DNA of 64,000 nt from UBA5499 sp002426275 (GTDB lineage Bacteria; Bacillota; DTU084), in NCBI GenBank assembly GCA_937888735.1, contig CALASN010000164.1, positions 1 to 64,000 on the forward strand. The letters run 5' to 3'. This document shows positions 51,884-62,043 of this stretch, in pieces. The translations under genes and the position numbers were made by a program. Within the stretch, counting starts at the first letter, position 1; every line of letters begins with the position of its first letter. The notes under the pieces were generated by a model. That model saw only the letters and a list, made by a program, of their open reading frames with translations, did no database searches and was not told where the DNA came from.

Positions 51884-52615
51884 TTAGGTTTTAAAGTTGA
51901 AGCTCATTTGCAGGTTAGGCCCACAAGATGGAGCTTTGTAGTAGTGCCAAGGAAAAAATAGAGGTTTCTTTCCAGAAACGCGGCAAAAAATTTTCCCGAT
52001 CTTGGCGAGTGCCTCGTGTTCGTCGCCGTCTGCTTTGAAATTAAGCATCCCGATTTCCCAATCTTCAATCATCATTTTGGATCGCTGCCGGCGTCCTCAA
52101 ACCTATAGGAAAAAGATGACACTTGTTGTAAGAGCTTAAACTCTGATTCAAGCTCAGGATTGGGCTGAAACAGATTCAGCTGTTGCGGCTGGGCCTGTAT
52201 GCCTGCGAGGTTCTTGGAGTTCCCGCCGCTGTCATCAGGTTCAACAATAAAATTAAGGATCTTTGTGGTTTGAACACGGCAAGCAATGTAAAGTCAGCTT
52301 TTGCTTTATTAGTCAGTTCCTTTGGGTCCGCGGATATTTGTTGCTTTTGAAGATATCCTGCGCCGTTCATCCAGCCCGGTCTGCCAGATTTGGCTTTAAC
52401 TTTCAATGTGTCTCGACGATAGGATTCTGGGCGCAAGTCTGACTTGTTGCGCTCCGCCTCACCTTTCACTCGGATATTTCAGGTCTTTCGGCGACCTAAA
52501 TGGCATCGGACAGATGCGAAGCCAAGAGCCTTCGCAAGCACTTCCGCCGAACGAGCAAGCTTCGCAGATTTCTCGGAGATTGGCTGGTAAGTTTCGCCAA
52601 GATGTAGTCAGTGTA
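51884..52615 (-). pseudogene. Decayed minus-strand gene of an uncharacterised family
   Basis: No long frame exists here, but on the minus strand coherent protein continues through at least four frame changes: TDYILAKLTSQSPRNL (near 52600), SWLRICPMPFRSPKDLKYPSE, DLRPESYRRDTLKV, LNFIVEPDDSGGNSKN, FSYRFEDAGSDPK, then MMIEDWEIGMLNFKADGDEH to TAG-type end at 51884. The order 'LAKxY..PS', 'RLYPIPFR', 'D-RPES', 'MIEDWEIG' fits a widespread uncharacterised protein family that I recall but cannot name. It is a degraded copy. The rest of 51777-52738 shows nothing further. Confidence 0.5.
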
Positions 52616-52738
52616 AAATTTCCGTTGTTGTTACACAATTAGCAAGAGGAACCATAAGCGGTAGAGAGCGTTCCTGGAGTGAGGTTTGGTGCAAAAGAGC
52701 GGCTTGCTTGCGTTACGCTTAGGCCTGGGCTTCAGGCT

Positions 52739-53518
52739 CTAATTGTTGGCAGTCTTGTAGCGGGAAGGGCTTTTCCCCATGATCTTTTTGAAGGCGCGGC
52801 TGAAATAAGCCGGGTCTTCATAGCCGCAGACTTCGGCAACCTCTGTGACAGTATACATGCCGCTGAGCAACATGTCGCAGGCCTTGCCGATCCGAAGCCG
52901 CGAGCGGTACGACGAGGCCGATTCTTTATACACCCTTTTGAATAAGCGGCGAAAATATGTTTCGGACATACCGCACAGCTGCGGCAGCGCGGATTCGGGA
53001 AACGGTTCGCAGCAATGGGCCTCAAGATACTCCACAGCCGGGTTCAGTTTTTTTCGGTAGCTGTCATGCTCGCAGTCCGTCTCCCGCAGCAGCGCGCCGA
53101 TCAGCTCGTACAACAAACTCATGCTCAGCACCCGATAATGCGCCGAGCGTTTTCCCCAGACGTTGACCAATCTCATAAAAATCTGACAAATTTTCTGCCC
53201 ATTGACTGGCGTCAGACAAAGGGGGAGCGCGGAAAGAGCGGCCGGGAATGTCAGCTGAAAATTCACCGTCATGTGGACGAAAGGGGAGTCGTCGTAGCAG
53301 CTGGTCACATAAGAAGTATCGGGCGAGAGATACAGGACCTCGCCGGCTTTAGTGGTAAAAGAATGTGTGCCGTTCATCTGATAATGTGCGCGTCCCTCAA
53401 GCACATATACGATCCCGTGCCTCTGACGGGAATTTTTATATTCTTCGCTGATCCAGCCCGGCGGAGAAACAAACTTGTGGCACAAGATGATTTCGCTCAC
53501 GACGATTTCCTTCACCAC
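52739..53518 (-). CDS. AraC family transcriptional regulator
   Basis: 259 residues. An N-terminal cupin-like sensor (RHGIVYVLEGRAHYQMNG, GEVLYLSPDTSYVTS) is followed by two HTH motifs at the C-terminus: LPQLCGMSETYFRRLFKR and VTEVAEVCGYEDPAYFSRAF, ending in KKIMGKSPSRYK. It is divergent from the DUF5107 operon and most likely activates it in response to a sugar. The pair shares an intergenic region with a notable inverted repeat. Confidence 0.9.
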   Translation of the reverse strand: MVKEIVVSEIILCHKFVSPPGWISEEYKNSRQRHGIVYVLEGRAHYQMNGTHSFTTKAGEVLYLSPDTSYVTSCYDDSPFVHMTVNFQLTFPAALSALPLCLTPVNGQKICQIFMRLVNVWGKRSAHYRVLSMSLLYELIGALLRETDCEHDSYRKKLNPAVEYLEAHCCEPFPESALPQLCGMSETYFRRLFKRVYKESASSYRSRLRIGKACDMLLSGMYTVTEVAEVCGYEDPAYFSRAFKKIMGKSPSRYKTANN

Positions 53519-53611
53519 GGCTAGAGCCTCCTTTGCGGCAATAAAGATGTGTGCCGTTTAATCCAAGTGTACTGCTTGTTATATGGAAAAGCAAGTGCCG
53601 ATTTGTGATAA

Positions 53612-53655
53612 TAGATTCACAGTCTAGGCGATCTGTCGCCGGGCCTGTGAATCTA
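53612..53655. promoter_or_regulatory. Nested inverted repeat upstream of the DUF5107 gene
   Basis: TAGATTCACAG (53612-53622) and CTGTGAATCTA (53645-53655) are a perfect 11-bp inverted repeat. Inside lies a second repeat GGCGA-TCTG-TCGCC (53627-53640). It sits 28-71 bases before the DUF5107 start codon, in the region shared with the divergent araC-type gene. A regulatory RNA structure or a regulator site is possible. No T-run follows, so it is not a standard terminator. Confidence 0.5.
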
Positions 53656-53682
53656 GCCAGCGGCTATGCGAAGGAGGAAATT

Positions 53683-56600
53683 ATGAGCGTTTCCTGTAAA
53701 AAAGAGAGAAGGCCCATCCTTACCTATGTGCCGGGCCAGCCCAATAAAATGCCGTATTTTATCGAGGGAAAGGCCTATCAGGGAGCATGCGGCCGGGTAT
53801 ATCCCATCCCGGTCCGCGATCAGCTGAGCGATGCGCCTGTGGAAGTGGAGTATGACGTGATCACGCTTGCCAACGAGCACATCGAGGTGAATTTGCTGCC
53901 GGAGCTTGGCGGGAAAGTGTATGGCGCCAAGAGCAAACACAACGGCTATGAGTTCGTCTACCAAAACCCGGTGGTTAAGCCAGCGCTGGTGGGACTGGCC
54001 GGACCTTGGGTTTCCGGCGGCATTGAATTCAACTGGGCGCAGCATCACAGGCCCACCACCTTTGCTCCCGTGGAAGCCACGGTTCAAAACAATCCTGATG
54101 GTTCCGTAACTTGTTGGCTGGGAGAGGCGGAACCGTTCCATCGGCTGCGGGGCGCGGTGGGGATTACCCTTTACCCGGGGAAATCCTATCTGGAAGCGAA
54201 GGCGCTCCTTTATAACAGAACAGACCTGCCGCTGCCGTTTATGTGGTGGAACAATCTGGCCGTGCGGGTCAATCCCCAATATAAAGCCGTCTTTCCGCCG
54301 GACGTGGAATATGTCAGCGACCATGACCGGAGGGCGGTTATTTCTTTTCCCGTCATGCGAGGGATCTTCGAGACGGCGCGGCCTTACGACTATGGCGACG
54401 GTGTGGACGGCACGTGGTATCCCAACATCAAAATTCCCACTTCGGTGATGGTCATGCGCGGACAATCAGAGATGAATTTTCTGGGCGGTTATGATTTTGC
54501 AAAAAACGCCGGCACTGTCACCGTGGCCGACCATTACGTGTCTGTGGGGAAAAAAATGTGGACCTGGGGCGACTGTGAATTTGGGAGGGCCTGGTGCAAA
54601 AACCTGACTGATAACGACGACCGTTATATCGAGCTGATGACGGGAGTCTATACCGATAATCAGCCGGATTTCACCTATCTGATGCCGGGAGAAACCAAGG
54701 AGTTTACGCAGGTTTGGTATCCGATCCAGGAGATCGGGGAAGTGGCAAACGCCACAATCGACGGGGCGCTTTCCTGCAGACAGGAGGGCAGGAAGCTGTT
54801 CCTTGGCGCCATTGCCACAGCGCTTTTCCCCAACGCCCGCTTGTCGGTCGCCCTTGACGGCAAGACCATTTTCGAAAAAACAGCGTCTGTGGCGCCGGAC
54901 CGGAGTTGCCTTGCCGAGACAGTGCTGCCTGACGGAGCGGAGATCAACAGCGTGCGCGTGGCTCTGGAGAGCGCGGAGGGAAAAGAATTGGTCTCCTATG
55001 TCCCCGTGCGGCGCGGAGTCAAGAAAAAGCCCCAAGCGCGCAGCATTCCGCCCAGGCCGGAGGAAGTTAAGAGCGTAGAAGAGCTTTACCTGCACGGCGC
55101 GCATCTGGAGCAATACAAACATCACACTTACAAACCTGAGGCTTATTATCTGGAAGCTTTGCGCCGCGACCCTTCAGATTACCGCTCAAACTTGGCTTTG
55201 GGCCGGCTCTGCACCGAAAAGGCGCAATTCGAAACAGCCCGTGTCTATTTGAACAGGGCCGTTGCCAAGCTCACCTGCCGCAACGATAACCCCGCGGATA
55301 CGGAAGCCGTTTATCTGCTGGGACGTCTGGAAAAGCTCTGCGGAAACCCTGACGCTGCGTACGAACTCTTTCAGCGGGCTGCCTGGCAATATCCCTGGCG
55401 CAGCCAGGCGTATCTTGAAATTGCCAGGATCGACTGCGCCCGGGGAGAAAAGCAGCGGGCAATTCATTATCTGCGGCTTTCCCTGGAAACCAACGCCAAG
55501 CTCTTTGCTGCCCGCACCCTGCTGGGCTATTTGCTGCAGGATAAAAAGCTGCTGGGGCGCGTCCTTACAGACGCGCCCCAGGATACGTTTGCGCGGTTTG
55601 CCCTCTATCTGTTGGGCGGGGAAGAGGTTGCCGCTTTCATTTTGCACCGTCCGGAAGACGTTCTGGATGTGGCATTGGAGTTTAAGCAGGCGGGCCTGTA
55701 TCAGGAGGCGGTCCGCGTCTTGGATCTGTGCCAAAGGCCAAATCTGCTGCTGAAATTTCATAAGGCCGCCCTCTTGGGGCAGCCGCCGGAAGACGCCACG
55801 CTGGATTACTGCTTTCCCAACCGTCTGGAAGATCTTGCGGTTTTAGCCGGACGTAACGACTGGCGAGCGGCATATCTGCTGGGCTGCCTATATTACGACA
55901 GGCTGAATTATGCCTCGGCAGCCGACGCCTGGGAGACGTCCGTGCGTCTGCACGAAAACAATCCGTATGCGCTGCGTAATCTTGCCTTTGCCTATTACGA
56001 CCACCTGGGCCGCAAGCAAGAAGCATTGGGGTTGTTGCAGGAAGCCCTGGCGCGGGATCCCCAAAACGCCCGCCTGCTGTACGAACTGCTGCAGTTGAAG
56101 AAAAACCTGGGATCCACGGCTGAAGAAAGGCTGGCGCTGCTGGAGTCCCACGCCGCGCTCGTTTGCCAGAGGGATGACTGTTACTTGAGCTGGGCCATGC
56201 TCTATACCCAAACCGGACAGTACGAAAAGGCGGAGCAGCTTTTAAAAACCCGCAGCTTCCATATTTACGAGGGCGGAGAAGGTATGCTGACCCGGCATCA
56301 TAGTTGGCTCTACACCCTTATGGGAGCCGAAGCCATGCGGGAAGGAAACTATGAAAAAGCAGCGAAATGTTTCCCAAATGCGCTCGCCTTTCCGGCTAAC
56401 TACGGTGAAGGGAAACATTACAGCGCCCAGGAAAGCAACGTCTGGTATTATGCGGGGCTGCTGAACGAACAGCGGCATCTTCCCCGGCAGGCGAAAGAAT
56501 GCTATGAGCAAGCGGTGCAACAACCCCCGCGGCTTACGGAAATCTCCTATTTTACCGCCCGGGCGGGGGAGAAACTGGGACAGCCGGAGCAGGCAGCGGA

Positions 56601-56865
56601 GCTGTTTCGTCAAATGTGCGCCCAGGCCGGGGAACGTCTCACAACAGCTGATCTTCCCGGTTACTTCGGCGTGGGCAGCCCGGTGCCGCAGCCTTTTGAG
56701 CTGGATCTGGAAAAGGTAAACCGCGTCAACGCTTATCTGCTCTTGGCGTTGGGGCAAAAAGGCTTGGGCAATCTTAAAGCAGCGGAAGCCTGCGTTCAGG
56801 AATTAGTCCGGTTGGATCCTTATAACGCGACGCTTGAGATCTATAGGAAGTTGGACGTACTATAA
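53683..56865 (+). CDS. DUF5107 domain protein with TPR repeats
   Basis: 1060 residues. The N-terminal ~450 residues form the DUF5107 beta-sandwich (galactose-mutarotase-like), with RVYPIPVRDQ, NLLPELGGKVYGAKSK and AGPWVSGGIEFNWAQHHRP. The C-terminal ~600 residues contain TPR-like helical pairs (SNLALGRLCTEKAQFETARVY, GNPDAAYELFQRAAW, YALRNLAFAYYDHLGRKQEA). Such proteins are common next to glycosidases and may be glycosidases or sugar-binding scaffolds; no activity is assigned. No signal peptide. ATG 53683 has AAGGAGG at 53671-53677. Confidence 0.8.
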   Translation: MSVSCKKERRPILTYVPGQPNKMPYFIEGKAYQGACGRVYPIPVRDQLSDAPVEVEYDVITLANEHIEVNLLPELGGKVYGAKSKHNGYEFVYQNPVVKPALVGLAGPWVSGGIEFNWAQHHRPTTFAPVEATVQNNPDGSVTCWLGEAEPFHRLRGAVGITLYPGKSYLEAKALLYNRTDLPLPFMWWNNLAVRVNPQYKAVFPPDVEYVSDHDRRAVISFPVMRGIFETARPYDYGDGVDGTWYPNIKIPTSVMVMRGQSEMNFLGGYDFAKNAGTVTVADHYVSVGKKMWTWGDCEFGRAWCKNLTDNDDRYIELMTGVYTDNQPDFTYLMPGETKEFTQVWYPIQEIGEVANATIDGALSCRQEGRKLFLGAIATALFPNARLSVALDGKTIFEKTASVAPDRSCLAETVLPDGAEINSVRVALESAEGKELVSYVPVRRGVKKKPQARSIPPRPEEVKSVEELYLHGAHLEQYKHHTYKPEAYYLEALRRDPSDYRSNLALGRLCTEKAQFETARVYLNRAVAKLTCRNDNPADTEAVYLLGRLEKLCGNPDAAYELFQRAAWQYPWRSQAYLEIARIDCARGEKQRAIHYLRLSLETNAKLFAARTLLGYLLQDKKLLGRVLTDAPQDTFARFALYLLGGEEVAAFILHRPEDVLDVALEFKQAGLYQEAVRVLDLCQRPNLLLKFHKAALLGQPPEDATLDYCFPNRLEDLAVLAGRNDWRAAYLLGCLYYDRLNYASAADAWETSVRLHENNPYALRNLAFAYYDHLGRKQEALGLLQEALARDPQNARLLYELLQLKKNLGSTAEERLALLESHAALVCQRDDCYLSWAMLYTQTGQYEKAEQLLKTRSFHIYEGGEGMLTRHHSWLYTLMGAEAMREGNYEKAAKCFPNALAFPANYGEGKHYSAQESNVWYYAGLLNEQRHLPRQAKECYEQAVQQPPRLTEISYFTARAGEKLGQPEQAAELFRQMCAQAGERLTTADLPGYFGVGSPVPQPFELDLEKVNRVNAYLLLALGQKGLGNLKAAEACVQELVRLDPYNATLEIYRKLDVL

Positions 56866-56975
56866 CAAAGAGAGCCGTCAGCTAAAAGTTGAGCCGCGCC
56901 TTTTTCCCGGTCCGGTATTGAGGCTGCCTTTGAATGTTCCGCGGTGATTTTGCGCTCAGAAAGGAGTTAGTGAAG

Positions 56976-58091
56976 ATGGGAACGATTTGGACAAAAGAAA
57001 GGGCCTGGCAATGGTATGATAGCCGTCCCTGGCTGCGGGGATGCAATTTTATGGGGAGCGACTGTGCCAACAGGATCGATCAATGGCAGGAGTTGGGTTT
57101 TGAGGAACGGCTGAGAACAGCCGATGCCGAGCTGGCGCTGGCTCAAAAAACGGGCTTCAATTCCATTCGGATTATTTTGGAGTTCGTCGTCTGGCAGCAG
57201 CAGCACGACGGTTTTCTGCAACGGCTGGACAGATATCTGGAAACCGCGTGGAAACACGGCATCTCCTGTATGGTGGTGTTGGGGAACGACTGTATGCCGC
57301 CCAAAGACGAGTTTTACAAGCCCCCTCAGGTGGGAGTTCAGACATATGATTGGGGCTACCATGGCGGGCGGAAGCATTCCCAGCATGCTCATTTTTCCGG
57401 CATGGGCTATCATCTGCTGGACGAGCCGGAACTTGCGCAGCTCCATTATGAATGGGTGCGGGAAATCATCAGTACCTTTCGGAACGACCGGCGCATCGTC
57501 ATGTGGGATCTTTATAATGAGGCTGGCAATTCTAAACGCGAGGCGGCGACGCTGCCGCATTTGAAGAAATTTTTTGAAATCGCCAGGGAAGTGGATCCCA
57601 TTCAGCCGCTGACCTGCTGTACGTTTCGTTGCCCCGGAGATCCCCGGCGAGAGATTCCGGCCCTCGAGCGCTTTGCGCTGGAAAACTCTGATCTCATTTC
57701 TTACCACAGCTATGCGGATTATCAGGAAAACGTCCGCGTTATCAAACGCCTAAAGCGATTCGGCAGACCCATCGTCTGCACCGAGTGGCTGGGACGGTGC
57801 ATACATAACACTGTGCAGGAGATGTTCCCGCTGTTTTATTTGGAAAAGATCGGCTGCTATAACTGGGGCTTGGTGGCGGGCAAATACCAGACTTACGAAC
57901 CCTGGGAAGGTCTCTGGCAGGAGTATGAAAAGCAGCCGCAGGCGGATGTGGATTTCACCAAGTGGTTTCACGACCTGTACCGGCCGAACCTGCGACCGTA
58001 CGATCCCCGGGAAATTGAACTGATCAAGCGCTTCTGCGGATACGCGGATTACGATTTTTCATTGGAAACGGCTGGGAACAGCGACGGCTAA
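56976..58091 (+). CDS. Clan GH-A glycoside hydrolase (GH2/GH5-like, cytosolic)
   Basis: 371 residues. TIM-barrel motifs with acid/base Glu182 in WDLYNEAGNS and nucleophile Glu270 in CTEWLGR; the N-terminus RGCNFMGSDCANRIDQWQEL is typical of small 'cellulase-like' GH5/GH2 barrel proteins often found beside DUF5107 proteins. ATG 56976 is preferred (SD AAAGGAG). It is 110 bases after the DUF5107 gene and likely in the same operon. The linkage specificity is unknown. Confidence 0.78.
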   Translation: MGTIWTKERAWQWYDSRPWLRGCNFMGSDCANRIDQWQELGFEERLRTADAELALAQKTGFNSIRIILEFVVWQQQHDGFLQRLDRYLETAWKHGISCMVVLGNDCMPPKDEFYKPPQVGVQTYDWGYHGGRKHSQHAHFSGMGYHLLDEPELAQLHYEWVREIISTFRNDRRIVMWDLYNEAGNSKREAATLPHLKKFFEIAREVDPIQPLTCCTFRCPGDPRREIPALERFALENSDLISYHSYADYQENVRVIKRLKRFGRPIVCTEWLGRCIHNTVQEMFPLFYLEKIGCYNWGLVAGKYQTYEPWEGLWQEYEKQPQADVDFTKWFHDLYRPNLRPYDPREIELIKRFCGYADYDFSLETAGNSDG

Positions 58092-58174
58092 CTGTGAGCG
58101 TACCGACGCGGAGCTTGGTCATAGACGAGCATACAGACATCGCCAAAGAAAAAGTGATGGAAGGGGAGATGAAA

Positions 58175-59413
58175 ATGGCTGGTGAAATTATATATAAATC
58201 AGGCGACAGACAAAGGCTCAGTTATGACGTAGTGGTTGCCGGAGGAGGCCCCGCGGGAATCGCGGCCGCTTTGGAAAGCGCCCGTTCCGGCGCCAGAACC
58301 GCTTTAATCGAACGGTATGGGATTTTGGGGGGAAACCTTACTTCAGGCTTTGTCGGCCCGATTATGGGTTTGGTATCAGAGGGGACGATCGCGGATGAAA
58401 TCGAACGGGCTCTGGACTTGAGGCTGGTGAAAGTCCAGAATATGGAGCGCGCAAAATATGTTTTTGTCAGGATGTTGACGGAAGCCGGAGTGGATATTTA
58501 TTATCAGACGCTGCTCGCGGGCGTCGCCGTCCGAGGCGAAAGAATTGATGCTGCCGTGGCCGTAGGAAAATGCGGGATCTTTGATTTCCATGCGGAAATG
58601 TATATCGACGCCACTGGCGATGGCGACATGGCTTACTACGCAGGCTGTCCCTATCAAATGGGGCGGGAGGGTGATAACCTCGTGCAGCCTGTTTCCCTGA
58701 TGTTTACGATCTGCGGCGTAGACCCCAGCCAGACTCAGGACTTGACCTGCTGGGATGATACGGTATTGACCAGCGGAAAGAAATATCTGCAGCTGTGTAA
58801 GGACGCCTGTGCTGGCGGAGAACTACCGCCGACGGTAAATAAGGTGCGTCTTTATCTGACGCAGCTTCCGGGGGAGCGGATGGTGAACGCGACGCAGGCC
58901 AACGGGATCGATCCGTTTTCCGCGGCGGATTTGCAGAGAGCCGAGCTGGATCTGCGGACGCAAATTGAAATGGTTGTAGCATTTCTTCGCGCTCACGTTC
59001 CGGGGTTTGAAAACATATGGGTAAAGGCCGGCGCGAGCACTCTGGGCGTCCGGGAATCAAGACGCATAACTGGAGATTACATACTTCAGGATCTGGATGT
59101 GGTCACCGGTCGGAAATTCGAGGATGTGGCCGTCCACAATGTAAATTTCCCGATTGACATCCATAATCCGTCTGGCGCCGGCCAGGCGGAAACGGAGGGA
59201 CTACGTCCGCATATGGCGCAGCCGTATGATATTCCGTTCTCCTGTATGCGGCCGCTGGGGATCGATAATCTTTGCACTGCCGGAAGATGCATCTCCGGTA
59301 CGCATCGCGCCCACGCTTCCTACCGGGTCATGCGTGTTTGTATGGCGATGGGACAGGCGGCCGGAGCCGTCGCCGCTGTGGCGGCCGCTCGAAAAGTCGG
59401 CGCCGTGAAGTGA
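58175..59413 (+). CDS. FAD-dependent oxidoreductase (PF12831-type)
   Basis: 412 residues. The N-terminal Rossmann fold YDVVVAGGGPAGIAAALES, the FAD-proximal GILGGNLTSGFVGPIMG, IDATGDGDMAYYAGCP and C-terminal CTAGRCISGTHRAHASYRV are those of the FAD_oxidored family. These flavoproteins occur beside GH and AraC genes in sugar loci; substrate unknown. ATG 58175 is chosen from the AAGGGGAG SD at 58161-58168. Its TGA overlaps a GTG that begins a broken frame. Confidence 0.82.
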   Translation: MAGEIIYKSGDRQRLSYDVVVAGGGPAGIAAALESARSGARTALIERYGILGGNLTSGFVGPIMGLVSEGTIADEIERALDLRLVKVQNMERAKYVFVRMLTEAGVDIYYQTLLAGVAVRGERIDAAVAVGKCGIFDFHAEMYIDATGDGDMAYYAGCPYQMGREGDNLVQPVSLMFTICGVDPSQTQDLTCWDDTVLTSGKKYLQLCKDACAGGELPPTVNKVRLYLTQLPGERMVNATQANGIDPFSAADLQRAELDLRTQIEMVVAFLRAHVPGFENIWVKAGASTLGVRESRRITGDYILQDLDVVTGRKFEDVAVHNVNFPIDIHNPSGAGQAETEGLRPHMAQPYDIPFSCMRPLGIDNLCTAGRCISGTHRAHASYRVMRVCMAMGQAAGAVAAVAAARKVGAVK

Positions 59414-59469
59414 ATTACAGGGAAGTCCAGCAGCGCCTGATTCGAAATGGCGTAAAGCTTTTTGATTAA
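59410..59469 (+). pseudogene. Truncated 5' end of a former downstream gene
   Basis: GTG 59410 overlaps the oxidoreductase stop (GTGA), as coupled genes do here, and encodes only MNYREVQQRLIRNGVKLFD before TAA. It is probably the surviving start of a gene deleted or replaced by the AT-richer foreign block that follows. The reading is tentative. Confidence 0.3.
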
Positions 59470-59532
59470 TTACACTTTCGCGGTAAGGAACAGCCAGTCG
59501 GTCCTTGTAAAATGCGGGTAATTTGCCAATTA

Positions 59533-61025
59533 AATATTCAATCAGCTTACGTATTACGACCTAGTGAGGTATGGGCAGAGACGCTGATGTTTTTCGCTCA
59601 AGTCTGCAAAAAAGAAAGTAATTATCATGCTGTGACTGGGGCATTCTGGGGATACCTACAAAACCAAGATCTTTTATGGAGCGGCCAGACACGGTACAAG
59701 CAGGTGATGGATTGTCCAGATCTAGATTTTTGGGCTTCACCCTATACGTATGAGAATAGGTCCTGGACAGTTCGCTTCAATGCGTTATACTGTCAAATCT
59801 CTTCAAAAGCATGGTAAGTTATGGTTTACAGAAGCAGATACATTTATAAGCGATTCAAGTATCGGTTCCCATATACAGCATGGTTTTCCAATGACAACTA
59901 AAGAGCAGGACAAGGAACTTTTAAAACGTGATTTCATTTATCCTCTTTGCGAAGCAACACAAGCATGGTGGATCGATTGGTCATCTGGGATTTCACAGTA
60001 TGAAGAAAACGCGTTTAAACCTTTAATGAGGCGTATGCAACAAATTGGGAGAGCTTCCTTAAATATGCCGCTGGGAAGTGTTTTTGAAATTGCCGCTGTA
60101 GTAGACCAAGAAAGCCTTCATACAACGCCAAATTCTCAACTTATGGTAAACGCAATCGATCGTTTTCGGATTCATGAATTACCTTTTATCGGGACCCCAA
60201 TAGATTATTATGAGACTGACGATGTTATTGACGGCTCTGAGCAAAAATATAAAATGTATATATTTTTAAATAATTATTCGATGGACGATGAAGAACGTGA
60301 AAAAATTGAAAATAACCTTTAAAAATGGCAACATACTCGTTTGGATGTACGGCGCAGGATTAATTAATCCGGATGCCAAGAAAACGGTCGGTGAAAGTAA
60401 TGTTTCAGATCTTACAGGCATTAATATGAGAATAGAAATGGTTGAACAGCGTTCCCGAATAAAGGTAATGGATGGTGCGCATAACTTTTTATTGGGGATA
60501 AGAGATGGCGATGAAAGCGGCGACTTCGAAAAGATAATAAGCTGTGGATATATTAATTTCGAGTTTATTAAAGGTTTTGGCAGTTATGTGAAAACATATA
60601 AAGCCGCACCTTGTATGATAAATCCGGTAATTCATATAGATGATCCTGACACTACAGTTTTGGGCAAATATATATCTGGCGGGCAAGCAGGCTTTGCAAT
60701 CAAAGAATTTGATGCTTGGACATCAGTTTATATAGGTTCTCCCGCTGCCCAAGCAGATGTTCTTCGTGCAATTGCGAAAAAAGCCGGCGTTCATTTATTT
60801 GCCGATAAGGATGTAATCGTCTATGCGAATGAAAGCTATGGTGGACTACATACTGTAACTGATGGGCATTACATTGTTAATCTAAAGGATAATTCCGATG
60901 TTATCGAGGTATTTGACGAGCGTGACATTGCGAAAAACGTTAAAGAATTCGAAGAGTACATACCCAAAGAAACTTCCCGACTATATTGCCTACAACCTAA
61001 TAAAATAAAGAATTGCCTGACTTGA
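59533..61025 (+). pseudogene. N-terminally truncated, twice-frameshifted GH42-like glycosidase
   Basis: Three overlapping frames read as one protein: SEVWAETLMFFAQV...SPYTYENR (to ~59757), then GPGQFASMRYTVKSLQKHGKLWFTEADTF...DDEEREKIENN (to ~60318), then FKNGNILVWMYGAGLINPD to TGA 61025. Each junction behaves as one extra base. The KLWFTEADTFI segment suits the nucleophile region of GH42-like glycosidases, and LVWMYGAGLI the trimerisation-type domain. The first ~third of the gene is missing. Codon use is much more AT-rich than in neighbouring genes, indicating transfer followed by decay. Confidence 0.6.
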
Positions 61026-61324
61026 GAAAGTAAATGCACATCCTGGAGCGCAATAACCCTTGCAAAGGTAAGGACGCTGGCTGAACGCGACTGCCTGAGA
61101 ACTTGACTTAAACAAATAGAGCCAGAACGCCTTGCGCGCTCACAGAAGCGCGTCTCCGTATTTTTTTTTATGAAAAGGAGGTTGGGCAAGCTGCGGTCGC
61201 TTGGCAGTGTGTCCCGAGATTTAAATCTCCAAGTTGGAGTCTCTCCCCAGTTTTATCACAAAGCCTACCGCTCGCTCATAGAATAAGGATATAGTTTACG
61301 CCAAAATTTTCATCAGGAGGCGAT
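61026..61324 (+). other. Gene-poor gap with a hairpin and T-run
   Basis: CGCGCT (61135-61140) and AGCGCG (61147-61152) form a short GC stem; ten bases later comes a nine-T run (61161-61169), a possible terminator. An SD-preceded 38-codon frame (61171-61287, ending QFYHKAYRSLIE) is visible but unrecognised. The remainder looks like remnant DNA. Confidence 0.35.
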
Positions 61325-61846
61325 ATGATGAGCGGTTCGAGTAATATCTGCGATGTTAAAGTCAACCTGCCGTACCCTCCCGTACAGGCGGAAAGCCGCC
61401 GGGTCGAAGATGCCTATGCCATGTTGAGCAATGTGGGCAGTGGCAATTCCGAGATGACTGCGGTTAGTCTATACTTTTACAACAGCGTAATCCTGACGCC
61501 GAATTATGCTTTCTTCGCCAGGTGCTTTCATGAAATCAGCATCGTCGAAATGCATCATCTGGATATGTTTGCCAATCTCGCTTTTCAAATGGGATTAGAT
61601 CCGCGGCTATGGAGCATGGAAGGATCGAAATTATGCTACTGGACTCCAGCGTACAATCGTTATCCCTGGATGATACGGGAAGTCATTGAAAATGCGATTA
61701 AAGGTGAAAGAGCCGCCATAGCGAAATATAGCGCACAGGCTGAAACGATTCCTGACCGGAATATTGGGGCGCTCTTAAATCGTATCATTCTCGATGAGCG
61801 ACGTCACATTGAGATTTTTCATAAAATGTTGGAACAGCTGCCTTGA
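61325..61846 (+). CDS. Ferritin-like diiron protein
   Basis: 173 residues, four-helix ferritin-like layout. ExxH-type metal motifs are present: HEISIVEMHHLDMF in helix 2, GERAAIAKY in helix 3 and DERRHIEIFHKML in helix 4, as in bacterioferritin/rubrerythrin-like or CotJC/manganese-catalase-like proteins of sporeformers. SD AGGAGG precedes ATG 61325 (4 bases) and ATG 61328 (7 bases). It appears intact although both flanks are decayed. Function: likely oxidative stress or spore coat; not certain. Confidence 0.75.
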   Translation: MMSGSSNICDVKVNLPYPPVQAESRRVEDAYAMLSNVGSGNSEMTAVSLYFYNSVILTPNYAFFARCFHEISIVEMHHLDMFANLAFQMGLDPRLWSMEGSKLCYWTPAYNRYPWMIREVIENAIKGERAAIAKYSAQAETIPDRNIGALLNRIILDERRHIEIFHKMLEQLP

Positions 61847-62043
61847 GAGCAGGATGCCTACGGAGATCATCGTCCGAGTGAAACAGGCTAACTTTGAGCT
61901 CATCCAAGATCTGGAAATGTGAGAACCGAAACCTGAGCTTGTAATGAAGAATGTCCAACCGTAAAAGGAAAAGAGGCGCCGAGTACGATATCAAGATCTG
62001 GGATCTGGATAACTTCACCAGCTGGTTGGGAGTTGAAGAACCA

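Noticed and set aside
61030..61170. Lysine riboswitch or T-box upstream of lysA
   Set aside because: None of the conserved L-box or T-box sequences is present, and the segment lies 1.9 kb before lysA with decayed DNA between.
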